From: Betaproteobacteria bacterium
GTDB lineage: Bacteria; Pseudomonadota; Gammaproteobacteria; Burkholderiales; SG8-41
Assembly: GCA_021732605.1 (NCBI GenBank)
Contig: JAKFUS010000036.1
Location: 1-46,037 of the forward strand
DNA: 46,037 nucleotides
Direction: 5' to 3'
This document shows, in pieces, positions 16,809-25,403 of this stretch. The stretch's first letter is position 1, and every line of letters starts with the position of its first letter. Below the pieces are notes generated by a model. It was not told the DNA's origin. It ran no database searches and worked only from the letters and a program-made list of their open reading frames with translations. Position numbers and translations under genes: made by a program.

Positions 16809-17639
16809 TTATTTCACGGCAGCCAACTGGCCGCCTTTGAGTTTGACGTAAATCGGCGAGTACGCTTCTTCCTGGCTGACTTCAATCAACGTTTCCTTGG
16901 CCAGCTCCAGCACCGCGAGGAACGACACCACCAGCACCGGTACACCCTGCTCCGGTGTGAACAGCTTGGTGAACTCGACAAATTCCTCGGTCTGCAGGAT
17001 GCGCAGGATGCGGGTCATATGCGAACGTACCGACAGCTCTTCGCGAGTGATCTTGTGATGCTGGATCATCGACGCGCGCTGCAGGATGGTCAGCCACGCC
17101 ATTTTCAGGTCTTCGATGTTCACGTCGGGCAGGCGCAGCGAGGCTTCGCGCTCAAACAGCACCTGCACCACGGTGAAATCGCGCCCCGCCTGCGGCACTT
17201 CGTTCAGCTTGTGTGCCGCGAGCTTCATCTGCTCGTATTCCATCAACCGGCGCACCAACTCTGCACGCGGGTCTTCTTCGATGTCGGTATTGCCCGGCCG
17301 CGGCAGCAGCATGCGCGACTTGATCTCGATCAGCATCGCCGCCATCAACAGGTATTCCGCCGCCAGCTCCAGTTGCTGCGAACGCATCAGCTCGACGTAT
17401 TCCAGGTATTGCAGCGTCAGCTTCGCCATCGGAATTTCGAGGACGCTGATGTTTTCCTTGCGGATCAGGTACAGCAGCAGATCCAGCGGCCCCTCGAACT
17501 GCTCGAGGAACACTTCCAGCGCATCCGGCGGGATATACAAATCCAGCGGCATCTCCAGCATCGGCTGGCCGTAGACCTTGGCAATCAGTCCCGGCTCGAC
17601 GACAGGGGCCTCAGCGGCGGGAATTACGGGATCGGTCAT
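16809..17639 (-). CDS. scpA: segregation and condensation protein A (kleisin)
   Basis: Kleisin subunit of the bacterial condensin; it bridges SMC heads and binds ScpB. The 276 residues show the N-terminal helical segment FEGPLDLLLYLIRKENISVLEIPMAK-type signature (about residues 48-73) and the C-terminal winged helix (VSFLAVLELAKETLIEVSQEEAYSPIYV). I chose ATG 17639; the frame stays open to 17807, but the added residues do not resemble ScpA. The 189 bp upstream to the DUF5615 gene contain no other gene. Confidence 0.92.
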   Translation of the reverse strand: MTDPVIPAAEAPVVEPGLIAKVYGQPMLEMPLDLYIPPDALEVFLEQFEGPLDLLLYLIRKENISVLEIPMAKLTLQYLEYVELMRSQQLELAAEYLLMAAMLIEIKSRMLLPRPGNTDIEEDPRAELVRRLMEYEQMKLAAHKLNEVPQAGRDFTVVQVLFEREASLRLPDVNIEDLKMAWLTILQRASMIQHHKITREELSVRSHMTRILRILQTEEFVEFTKLFTPEQGVPVLVVSFLAVLELAKETLIEVSQEEAYSPIYVKLKGGQLAAVK

Positions 17640-17828
17640 GACCGTGGGCCGGTGAATGACCGCTGTTGAAGGGGATATTGTTGATTTTGCGGCTGTTGCA
17701 TCGGCGTATTTTACCGATATTTGACAGCGCACCCAACGCCAAAAGGGCTTTTCGGCGGGGTTCCGGTAAACCCTTGAAGCGATTGCCAATTGCGCTGGGG
17801 CTGCCACGATCCAGCAACGCAGCAGGCG

Positions 17829-18149
17829 TCAAGGAATCTGTAATTCGGCATAGCTCCCAGAAGTTGATTGCGCCACAGCGCGAACAACTTCAGCGGCAGC
17901 AGCGCGTATACGCGGCCAGCTCGTCGTGCTCAGTACGACAATGGCTATGCGGCGCGCGACCAGATTCTGCTGATACTTCAGGTTCATATCCGTCGTCACC
18001 AGCACGGCAAACCCGGCCATTTCGGCCGCTTGCAGCAACTCGCCATTTTTAAGTGCAGACCAGCCGCGCTCGTACGCTGTGGCCACATCATGCTGCGACA
18101 GGAACTGACGAAGCGGCGCGGGCGTTCCTTGATCGAACAGGACTTGCAC
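17829..18149 (-). CDS. DUF5615 PIN-like toxin of a DUF433/DUF5615 pair
   Basis: Small 106-aa PIN-like protein, the putative toxin (nuclease) of a type II toxin-antitoxin pair. Typical family features are the N-terminal LFDQGTPAPLRQFLSQHDVATAYERGW, the NGELLQAAE helix and VTTDMNLKYQQNL carrying the acidic D-x-N. It starts with GTG immediately after the stop of the antitoxin gene (TAAGTG). As usual for this pair, the DUF433 partner comes first. Toxicity is inferred from family membership. Confidence 0.85.
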   Translation of the reverse strand: MQVLFDQGTPAPLRQFLSQHDVATAYERGWSALKNGELLQAAEMAGFAVLVTTDMNLKYQQNLVARRIAIVVLSTTSWPRIRAAAAEVVRAVAQSTSGSYAELQIP

Positions 18150-18371
18150 TTACGCTGGCGTAAGCGCGCTCCGCGCGGCGTGCTCCAAGACTGAGCGTAC
18201 TTGCTGGAGCGTCACGCCGGGGAACAACTCGACGAACTGATTGACGGACACTTCGTCTTCGAGGTTCTCAAAAAGCGCCGCGACCGGCACGCGCGTGCCG
18301 CGGAACACCCAGGCGCCACTGTAGCGCTCGGAATCCTGTTCAACAACTTGGCATGTAGACCAGTCAATCAT
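18150..18371 (-). CDS. DUF433 antitoxin
   Basis: A 73-aa winged-helix protein of the DUF433 (VapB45-like) family, expected to bind and neutralise the adjacent DUF5615 protein and to repress the operon. The signature FRGTRVPVAALFENLEDEVSVNQFVELFPGVTLQQV-type core is complete (about residues 23-58). The ATG has no strong ribosome site. It is preceded by an 81-bp gap and the hicB-like gene on the same strand. Confidence 0.85.
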   Translation of the reverse strand: MIDWSTCQVVEQDSERYSGAWVFRGTRVPVAALFENLEDEVSVNQFVELFPGVTLQQVRSVLEHAARSALTPA

Positions 18372-18452
18372 GGCTGAAAGGATAGCACCAAAAGAAAATT
18401 ACCGGGGCCGGTTTCCTGCCGCCCAACCAAACAACTCCGCTACATTTGGACG

Positions 18453-18614
18453 TTATGGACGCATTCGGTCTACCAGCACACGCAAGGCCAGTGCTTCGGC
18501 TTTTGCCATTGCCTCATCGGAGCTTGCGCCATACGCAAGAACGCCGGGCAATTCTGGCACTTCCGCCAGCCACCGCCCGCCCTCTTCGCGTTCATGCTCA
18601 ATGGTAAATTTCAT
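18453..18614 (-). CDS. HicB-like antitoxin, short and without HicA
   Basis: A 53-residue protein matching the N-terminal HicB fold: KFTIEHEREEGGRWLAEVPE, LPGVLAYGASSDEAM and KAEALALRVLVDR. The ribosome site is good (GAGGTGGTAC before ATG). Members usually run to about 70 aa; here a TAA cuts the protein just after the last core helix. No hicA-like frame lies in the 81 bp on either side, so this is an orphan antitoxin or a remnant. A TAGAATCATCGC motif, shared with the aprM upstream region, lies about 20 bp before the start. Confidence 0.7.
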   Translation of the reverse strand: MKFTIEHEREEGGRWLAEVPELPGVLAYGASSDEAMAKAEALALRVLVDRMRP

Positions 18615-18695
18615 GTACCACCTCACGTCTTTGCGATGATTCTATATCGACTCAGGCAACATGGGGCTCCGTCCCCATATCACTGGTGTCGGACA

Positions 18696-19379
18696 TCATT
18701 GGCTCAGGAGCCCTCGCTCCAGGAGTGTCTTCTCAATATTTGGTAGCCAAACTCGAACATCCTTGATAACCCCTTCGAGAAACCCAGCTTCAATTTCGAT
18801 GCTGTCCCCGAGAAAGTTGAGATTCGATACCTTGACCCCGGATAGCTTTTCAAGCCCTTGGCGCAAGTCAAGTTCGTATTTATCCGAAGCAAGCAAGCCA
18901 GCAGCATGGACGATGCAGTTGCGAATTTGGCTCAGAGATTCGAGAAGCTGAACCTGCTGTTCAAGGCTGATACCGGCTTTTTCGTTTAATACCGATAGAG
19001 CATGAACAGCCTCGTTCGTCTTATCAGGCTTCTTCGGGAATTTGAAGGTTGTCCGCTGCTTTAGGGTAAGTAGCGCCCACTCTGTAGTTGTAATCAGTGC
19101 GATAAGACCCGCGTACCGAACGCGTTGCCTAAGGCTTATCTCAAACCGGTACTCCACGCCCTCCAACATTTGATCGCGATATTGCGCCTCCAAGTGCGGA
19201 TCATCTAAGTGTGCGTTACTGCATTCCTGCTCGGCACGCCTCAGTTCTCGATGCTTTTGCCATCCAATGTTACTCTCGGAAAATTCGATGAAAGCCTCCA
19301 CATCTCCAAGCATCGTCAAGGTATCGATGCCAAAGAAGGTCTGGTCGAGAAACGTATTGAGGTCGAATTTAGCGGTCAT
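18696..19379 (-). CDS. HEPN-motif protein of unknown function
   Basis: A 227-aa, mainly alpha-helical protein. The only clear signature is R-x4-H (RNCIVH, about residues 153-158) inside an ESLSQIRNCIVHAAGLL helix, the catalytic motif of HEPN ribonucleases found in toxins and defence systems. A GTG 8 codons upstream (19403) would overlap the preceding gene; neither start has a clear ribosome site. It follows a membrane-anchored partner by 11 bp. Base composition is lower in GC than the flanking core genes. A hairpin ATGGGG-N6-CCCCAT (18661-18678) lies after the stop. Nuclease activity is inferred. Confidence 0.65.
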   Translation of the reverse strand: MTAKFDLNTFLDQTFFGIDTLTMLGDVEAFIEFSESNIGWQKHRELRRAEQECSNAHLDDPHLEAQYRDQMLEGVEYRFEISLRQRVRYAGLIALITTTEWALLTLKQRTTFKFPKKPDKTNEAVHALSVLNEKAGISLEQQVQLLESLSQIRNCIVHAAGLLASDKYELDLRQGLEKLSGVKVSNLNFLGDSIEIEAGFLEGVIKDVRVWLPNIEKTLLERGLLSQ

Positions 19380-19390
19380 AGGAGGTATGG

Positions 19391-19822
19391 CTAGATTTCC
19401 CACCGAGTCGGATATATAGCTCCGCCTGGCACGAAGAGCTTCTCTTTAACTGCGCGTATAGCTGCATTTTCCTTACTAACGCCAGCAGTCTCGAGTTCTC
19501 TTGCATATTCAGCGGCCTCAGGGAACCTCGGCCCTTTGGTTGCTCCAGGGTATATCTCATTCTCGACAGTATCTCTCGACAACAATTCCAAACAGAGTCG
19601 TCCAATATAGCCCCTTCGTTTATTGGCAATTTCAACGATCGAAGGAGAACTCTGACTCACAGGAGGTGCCCGGCTCATTTTTTCCAACCAGTCGGCTTGG
19701 CCCGCAATTGCCGCTAGTAAGTGCTGATTAGACATAGGTTTCGGGTCATCGAAACCCCTTTCGCGGTTCATGAAGAACGCTGAGACCACAACAACGGCAA
19801 TCAAAAGAACGATGTACTCCAT
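19391..19822 (-). CDS. membrane-anchored protein of unknown function, partner of the HEPN gene
   Basis: A 143-aa protein with one N-terminal membrane helix (EYIVLLIAVVVVSAFF, residues 2-17), then a soluble domain (residues 18-143) with helices such as HLLAAIAGQADWLEKM and a C-terminal KENAAIRAVKEKLFVPGG. No family is recognised. The ATG at 19822 is preceded by a GGGGGTAGCT site; an upstream ATG is open but unsupported. It shares the lower GC and transcription direction of the HEPN gene, so the two look like one imported unit. Confidence 0.6.
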   Translation of the reverse strand: MEYIVLLIAVVVVSAFFMNRERGFDDPKPMSNQHLLAAIAGQADWLEKMSRAPPVSQSSPSIVEIANKRRGYIGRLCLELLSRDTVENEIYPGATKGPRFPEAAEYARELETAGVSKENAAIRAVKEKLFVPGGAIYPTRWEI

Positions 19823-20082
19823 AGCTACCCCCAGGCAATGTTTGGTAACGCCCAATGTGATTTAAACCGCAAAACCACCGGATATAACCATGCCCTGCGG
19901 TATAACAGTGACGTGCATTTCGTATTTTTATGCATACGATTCAATCCGTTATTAACGACCGCCCTATCGTATCGGGGTATCAATAAAAACACCAAACCCC
20001 GCAGCACATTGTGCAAGTCTTTGACTAAATTGCCTTTCCTATAAGGCCGCTCCGTCTTAAGTATTTGATTTTATTGACATTT
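19823..20082. other. AT-rich gene-free stretch between island and comEC
   Basis: This 260-bp stretch is AT-rich and contains no convincing gene, RNA or terminator. Near its right end it carries AAAATCAAATACTTA on the minus strand (20058-20072), which also occurs at 12975-12989. It must contain the promoter of the HEPN unit, but no clean -35/-10 pair is visible. Confidence 0.5.
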
Positions 20083-22509
20083 TTACCAGATACCCTGCAA
20101 CAGTTCTTCCACCACGCCACTCTCCCGCGGCGCATGCCAGTAACGCACATAACGGTCACGATACCGCGATAGCACCAGCGGTTTCCCTGCCTGCATTTCA
20201 AACCCGATCGCGCCACCATCATCCGTGCGATACAAGGCACTGCCCAGTTGCCGGTAACGCGCCACCACATCCACATGTGGGTGGCCGAAACGATTGCGGT
20301 AACCCACGGGGAAAATCACCGCACGCGGCGCAACCGCCTGCACGAACTCCGCTGACGATGAAGTCTTGCTGCCGTGATGCGGCGCGATCAGCACATCGCT
20401 GCGCAACAATTCGGGGATAGCCGTCAGTAGTGCACGTTCACCGCGGCGTTCGATGTCCGCCGGGATCAGCACACTGCCGCCAGCCGTGGTGATTTTCAGC
20501 ACGCAGCTGCGGTCATTGGGTTTGGCAGCATCCTCCGCGGCATCCGGCGCCAACATGTCAAAGCGCACACCATCCCAGATCCATTGGTGGCCTCCACGGC
20601 AGCGCTGTTCATAAGGCGCCAGCAACACCAGCGGATCGAGATCCGGCAACGAAGACAACACTTCCGCCACGGGCAGCGCCTGTAATACGGACAAAGCACC
20701 GCCGGAATGGTCGAGGTCGTCATGGCTGATGATCATGCGGTCGAGGCGTTTGATGCCCGCGGCGCGCAGGTAGGGCACGATGATGCGGTTGCCGCTGTCG
20801 GCTGATGGTCCGAAGGCCGGGCCGGTGTCGAACAGCAGTGCGTGATGCTGTGTTTGCGCGACGACCGCCAGCCCCTGCCCGACATCCAGCACCGTCAGCC
20901 GCAACATACCTTCCTTCGGCGGCGCGGGTGTGATCAGCAGCATCGGCAGAAATGCGAAGGCACCGATCCAGCGTGCAGGAAATCCACGCGGCAACAGCAG
21001 CCAGACCGCACCGGCCATTGCGACAATGACCGTCCATGCCGGCGGCGCATGTTGTTCCCAGGCGGCATCCGGCAATGCGCTGAGCCACTGCAGCGCTTCC
21101 GCACACCACGCCATGATCCAGTGCGACAGATGCAATACCGCATCCACCGGAATCACCAGCCCGGCCAGCGCCAGCGGCACCACCACCAGGCTGATCAGCG
21201 GAATCGCCAGCGCATTGGCAAGCGGTGATACCAGCGACACTTGCTGAAACATCGCCAGCAAAGCCGGCACCAGTGCCAGTGTCACGGCCCATTGCACCCG
21301 ACCCCAGGTCACCAGCCAATGCGGCTGGCGCAAGCGATTGACCGACACCAGCATGATGATCGCCACCGCGCCGAACGACAGCCAGAACCCGGGGGCGAGC
21401 ACCGCCCAGGGATCAATGATCAATACCACCAGCAATGCCGTGGCCAGCACCGGCCCGGCAGCAGCGGCGCGTCCGGTCCATAGCGCAATCGCCACCACCG
21501 CGAGCATGAACACCGTGCGTTGCGCCGGCACCGCGAACCCCGCAAGCAGCGCATAGGCCAGCGCTGCCAGCAGACCTGCAACAGCAGCGGCCTTGACCGC
21601 GGGCAATGCCAGTGTCAGCCGCGCACTGCGCCGCCACGCAAAGTTCATCAGTGCAAACACCAAGCCGGACAGCATCGTCACATGAAGACCGGAGATCGAC
21701 ATCAGGTGATTCACACCGGTGCGCGTAAACACCTGCCATTGCTCCGGCGGGATCGCCCGCTGGTCACCCATCGCCAGCGCGGCGATCACCCCAGCCGCCG
21801 GCGCGTCACCAAGTACGGTCTGGATGCGGGCGCGCATGCGTTCGCGCACCACTTCCACCCAGTAAGCGGGCTCATGCACCATCGCCTGCAATCGCCTTGC
21901 ACCACTTTTCGGCCGCACATAACCGGTGGCACGGATGCCGCGCTCGAGCAACCAAGCCTCATAATCAAAACCGTGAGGATTGGCCAGGCCATGCGGCCGT
22001 TTCAGGCGCACCGTCAGTTGCCAACGTTCGCCGGGATGAATATCCGGCAGGGTCGCGGGCCGTATCACAGCCCCCCGCATCACAGCCTCCTCATCGCGCG
22101 CAACGCTGCCCCACCACGACAGCACGATGCGTTGTGGCACCCGCGCCTCCGGCGTCAGCACCTGTTCGACATTGAACTCGAAACGAAGGCTGCGTTCATA
22201 CGATTGGGGCAGAATCGACACTACGCCGGTGATTGTGATGTCGCGGCCTTCCCATTCGGCTGGCAGCGCATCGGCCAGTCGCCACTGTGCACAGGCCGCA
22301 GCCCAGATAAAACCCGCGGCCGCACAACACAACAGGATCAGCAGCCATCGCAACACACGCCGCAGCGGTTGTTCGCCACGCAGCAACAGAATCAGCAATA
22401 CCCCGGGAATCAGCGCAGCCGCCCAAGTCAGGGCCGGCAACGCCGCCTGCTGTTGCAGCCACCAGATACCGGTGGCGAAGGCAATAATGGGGATGACCAC
22501 GATGCACAT
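20083..22509 (-). CDS. comEC: ComEC/Rec2 DNA-uptake channel protein
   Basis: Inner-membrane channel that imports single-stranded DNA during natural transformation. About 808 aa: N-terminal hydrophobic spans, the ComEC oligonucleotide-binding region (WQLTVRLKRPHGLANPHGFDYEAWLL), the competence membrane domain with its TGVNHLMSISGLHV signature, and a C-terminal metallo-beta-lactamase domain (LDVGQGLAVVAQ, SHDDLDHSGG, APHHGSKTSS) with its metal ligands intact. The start at 22509 is chosen because the first membrane helix begins there; the frame is open to 22647. No partner pilus genes are in the window. Confidence 0.9.
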   Translation of the reverse strand: MCIVVIPIIAFATGIWWLQQQAALPALTWAAALIPGVLLILLLRGEQPLRRVLRWLLILLCCAAAGFIWAAACAQWRLADALPAEWEGRDITITGVVSILPQSYERSLRFEFNVEQVLTPEARVPQRIVLSWWGSVARDEEAVMRGAVIRPATLPDIHPGERWQLTVRLKRPHGLANPHGFDYEAWLLERGIRATGYVRPKSGARRLQAMVHEPAYWVEVVRERMRARIQTVLGDAPAAGVIAALAMGDQRAIPPEQWQVFTRTGVNHLMSISGLHVTMLSGLVFALMNFAWRRSARLTLALPAVKAAAVAGLLAALAYALLAGFAVPAQRTVFMLAVVAIALWTGRAAAAGPVLATALLVVLIIDPWAVLAPGFWLSFGAVAIIMLVSVNRLRQPHWLVTWGRVQWAVTLALVPALLAMFQQVSLVSPLANALAIPLISLVVVPLALAGLVIPVDAVLHLSHWIMAWCAEALQWLSALPDAAWEQHAPPAWTVIVAMAGAVWLLLPRGFPARWIGAFAFLPMLLITPAPPKEGMLRLTVLDVGQGLAVVAQTQHHALLFDTGPAFGPSADSGNRIIVPYLRAAGIKRLDRMIISHDDLDHSGGALSVLQALPVAEVLSSLPDLDPLVLLAPYEQRCRGGHQWIWDGVRFDMLAPDAAEDAAKPNDRSCVLKITTAGGSVLIPADIERRGERALLTAIPELLRSDVLIAPHHGSKTSSSAEFVQAVAPRAVIFPVGYRNRFGHPHVDVVARYRQLGSALYRTDDGGAIGFEMQAGKPLVLSRYRDRYVRYWHAPRESGVVEELLQGIW

Positions 22510-22628
22510 ACAACGCGGCACCGCCTGTACCGCTGACGCCGGATAGCGACAAGCCTGCTCCTGATAGCGCCCGGGCGGTAGCGTAACGAACAGACGCCCC
22601 CGGCAATTATTGCGATAATCCGTCGCCG

Positions 22629-22693
22629 AATTACAGCTCTGAATCACAACCCCGTATCACAGCTCCGAATCACAGCTCCGAATCACAGTCCCG
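22629..22693. repeat. five degenerate 13-bp tandem repeats
   Basis: Units of AATCACAGCTCCG are repeated about five times with small changes (AATTACAGCTCTG, AATCACAACCCCG, ATCACAGCTCCG, AATCACAGCTCCG, AATCACAGTCCCG). They occupy the divergent gap between comEC and the antiporter. They may be a slipped-strand repeat or a cluster of regulator sites. Confidence 0.75.
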
Positions 22694-22743
22694 GCGATAG
22701 CCACAAATCAAGTGAACCCCGATTAAAGCGAACAGAAACAACA

Positions 22744-24069
22744 ATGGCTAATGCATCATGGTTCCTGCTGGTGGGTGGCCTGTTACTGGCCAGGGGCCTG
22801 ACCTCCCCGGTACTCAAGCATCTGCCGGTCACGCCGGCCATTATTTATCTGGCGGTGGGACTGCTGGTCGGACCCACGGTGCTCAATGCATTTCACTTCA
22901 ATCCGCTGAAACAATCCGCGCTGCTGGAAATACTGACCGAAGTCGCCGTGCTGATTTCGCTGTTTTCCGCCGGCGTCAAAATGCCCGTGCCCTTCAGTTT
23001 TGCCCGCTGGCGCACACCGATCCTGCTGGCAAGCGTATCGATGACGATCAGCGTCGGCATGGTCGCCGCCTTCGCGCATTACCTGCTCGGCCTGCCGCTG
23101 GGTGCAGGTGTTCTGCTTGGCGCGATCCTCGCCCCCACCGATCCGGTGCTGGCAACCGATGTCCAGATTCGCCATCCCGGTGACCGTGACCAGCTCCGCT
23201 TCACCCTCACCTGCGAGGCGGGCATGAATGACGGCAGCGCTTTTCCGTTTGTGATGCTGGGTTTGGGATTGCTCGGACTGCATGAACTGGGTGAATTCGG
23301 CTGGCGTTGGGCACTGGTCGATGTGCTTTGGGCCACTGCGGCGGGAATCGCCATCGGAGTGATTGCAGGCGCCGCGCTGGCCCGTTTTGGCTGGAAGCTC
23401 CGCGGCGACACATCCGAGTACAAGCTCATGGACGACTTCCTCGGACTCGGGTTGATTGGCGTGGTGTATGGCTTGAGTTTGCTGGTCCATGCGTGGGGAT
23501 TTCTGGCGGTATTCTTCGCGGCTGTCGCACTGCGCCAGACCGAAATTAAACTTGCCGGCGCCGGCCTGGATTACCCGGAACGGCCCACCCTCAAACCGAC
23601 CGGCAGCATTGAACAGGCGGCATTAGACTCAAGTCCTGACGACGAACCAGCCCCGTCCGTCAGCAAAGGGGCGCTGGTATTTAAAGAACATCTGGAGAGA
23701 CTTTCAGAGATGATTCTCATCCTGCTGATCGGCGGCATGATGTTTCTCGATTCCTGGAGCTGGCGGGCAGCAGGTCTGGCGCTGTTTTTGTTTATGGTGG
23801 CGCGTCCCGTCAGTGTCCTCGCCAGCCTGCTCGGCACCCGTACTTCGTGGCCGATGCGCGGTATGGTCGGGTGGTTCGGGGTACGAGGCATAGGATCACT
23901 GTATTACCTGATGTATGCCATACAACACGGTCTCCCCGGAAATCTGGCCCTGGAGCTTATCCAACTGACGCTGATTGTGGTAACCCTGTCCATTCTCGCC
24001 CACGGAATCAGCGTCAAGCCGATGATGGGTCGCTTTTGGCGCCATCGCAAACATTTGCCAACACCCTAA
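22744..24069 (+). CDS. CPA1-family sodium/proton antiporter (NhaP-like)
   Basis: Inner-membrane cation/proton antiporter of 441 aa with about 12 hydrophobic spans. The two functional motifs of the family are clear: the Asp motif LAPTDPVLATD (about residues 129-139) and the ND motif GMNDGSAFPF (about 160-169). A hydrophilic loop (PTLKPTGSIEQAALDSSPDDEPAP) splits the protein before the last spans, and the C-terminus is short and basic, without a TrkA-C domain. Single-gene unit, divergent from comEC. The ribosome site is weak. Confidence 0.87.
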   Translation: MANASWFLLVGGLLLARGLTSPVLKHLPVTPAIIYLAVGLLVGPTVLNAFHFNPLKQSALLEILTEVAVLISLFSAGVKMPVPFSFARWRTPILLASVSMTISVGMVAAFAHYLLGLPLGAGVLLGAILAPTDPVLATDVQIRHPGDRDQLRFTLTCEAGMNDGSAFPFVMLGLGLLGLHELGEFGWRWALVDVLWATAAGIAIGVIAGAALARFGWKLRGDTSEYKLMDDFLGLGLIGVVYGLSLLVHAWGFLAVFFAAVALRQTEIKLAGAGLDYPERPTLKPTGSIEQAALDSSPDDEPAPSVSKGALVFKEHLERLSEMILILLIGGMMFLDSWSWRAAGLALFLFMVARPVSVLASLLGTRTSWPMRGMVGWFGVRGIGSLYYLMYAIQHGLPGNLALELIQLTLIVVTLSILAHGISVKPMMGRFWRHRKHLPTP

Positions 24070-24170
24070 GTGATGTCAGAATTCCATGGGTGACCATCAA
24101 CGTTCCATGACACAGCACCGCTCGCGTCGCTGATTGCAACCGCCACAATCCGCATCAAGAACACCGGCAC

Positions 24171-24725
24171 ATGCCCCGCAAATATTTCCGTAAATACCTG
24201 CCCACCCACCAATCGATCACCGGCAATCGCTGGATCGCGTGGTGCGGGCCGTGGCTCAAGCACCACAATCTGTGGCACCTGCACCGGCGCTCAGTTGCCG
24301 GCGGTGTGGCTGTCGGATTGTTTGCAGGGTTGATCCCCGGACCGTTGCAGATCCTCACCGCCGTGCTGCTGTCGATTCTGTTCCGGGTCAACCTGCCGAT
24401 GGCGGCTCTGATAACGCTGTACACCAACCCGCTGACCATCGTACCGCTGTATTACGTGGCTTATCGTCTCGGCTCGCTGGTTACTTTCCAGGATGCCGCC
24501 GATCACCTGCCGGCGACCTTCAGCATGACCGGCCACACCCTCACCAGCTGGATACCGGCCATGTTCGACTGGATGCTGTCGCTGGGCAAACCGCTGGCGG
24601 TGGGCCTGCCCTTGCTGGCGCTGCTCCTCGCCGCCATCGGTTATGTCGTGGTTGACGGCGCATGGCGACTGCAGGTGCGATTTGCGTGGCGCCGCCGCAA
24701 ACAGCAACGCGCAAAGGGAAAATAA
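24171..24725 (+). CDS. DUF2062 membrane protein
   Basis: A 184-aa protein of the DUF2062 family, function unknown. A basic, aromatic N-terminus (LWHLHRRSVAGGVAVGLFAGLIPGP) leads into membrane segments near residues 42-70, 76-100 and 140-163, and the tail is Arg/Lys-rich. The conserved LYTNPLTIVPLYY motif is present. The stop TAA overlaps the ATG of the next gene (TAATG), so the two are coupled. Confidence 0.85.
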   Translation: MPRKYFRKYLPTHQSITGNRWIAWCGPWLKHHNLWHLHRRSVAGGVAVGLFAGLIPGPLQILTAVLLSILFRVNLPMAALITLYTNPLTIVPLYYVAYRLGSLVTFQDAADHLPATFSMTGHTLTSWIPAMFDWMLSLGKPLAVGLPLLALLLAAIGYVVVDGAWRLQVRFAWRRRKQQRAKGK

Positions 24726-25363
24726 TGAATGCCGTTGTTTCCCTTAAAGCGCCTGCCTACTGGTCTCGCGCCAAACGCCAGCTGAGCGCGGCCGATCCCG
24801 TGCTCGGCGCATTGATTGCGCGTTACAAAGGGTTGACACTGGCCAGCCGCGGTGACGCCTTCCAGACGCTGGCGCGCTCCATCGTCGGCCAGCAGATTTC
24901 GGTGAAAGCCGCGCAAAGCGTGTGGGCGCGTTTCGCCACTACCGTCGGCGACATGCAACCCAAGGGTGTACTCAAACTGACTGAAGACCAACTGCGCGGC
25001 TGCGGCCTGTCCGGACAGAAAGTGAAATACCTCAGCGACCTGTCGGAGCGTTTTGCCAACGGCACGATTGATGTCGCACGCTGGCACGACATGGATGATG
25101 AAACGCTGATTAGCGATCTGACGCAGGTCAAAGGTATCGGCCGCTGGACCGCGGAGATGTTCCTGATTTTTTATCTGACGCGGCCCGATGTGTTTCCACT
25201 GGGCGACCTCGGCGTGCAGCGCGCGCTGCGCCTCCACTACAATAAGGGCAAGCCCCTGTCGGACCGGCGCATTGCGGTTCTGAGCAAGCAGTGGACACCC
25301 TGGCGTTCGGTCGCCACCTGGTATCTGTGGCGCAGCCTGGACCCGGTGCCAGTCGAATATTGA
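24725..25363 (+). CDS. DNA-3-methyladenine glycosylase II family (AlkA-type)
   Basis: Base-excision repair glycosylase removing alkylated purines. The 212 residues carry the helix-hairpin-helix (VKGIGRWTAEMFL, about 135-147) and the GPD loop with catalytic aspartate D161 (DVFPLGDLGVQRAL). N-terminally the conserved RSIVGQQISVKAA segment is present. The protein is shorter than E. coli AlkA, lacking its N-terminal domain, as in many bacterial homologues. It starts in the TAATG overlap with the DUF2062 gene. Confidence 0.9.
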   Translation: MNAVVSLKAPAYWSRAKRQLSAADPVLGALIARYKGLTLASRGDAFQTLARSIVGQQISVKAAQSVWARFATTVGDMQPKGVLKLTEDQLRGCGLSGQKVKYLSDLSERFANGTIDVARWHDMDDETLISDLTQVKGIGRWTAEMFLIFYLTRPDVFPLGDLGVQRALRLHYNKGKPLSDRRIAVLSKQWTPWRSVATWYLWRSLDPVPVEY

Positions 25364-25403
25364 TCTTAAAATACAAATAAAATCAACAGGTTACAGTATT
25401 CCC

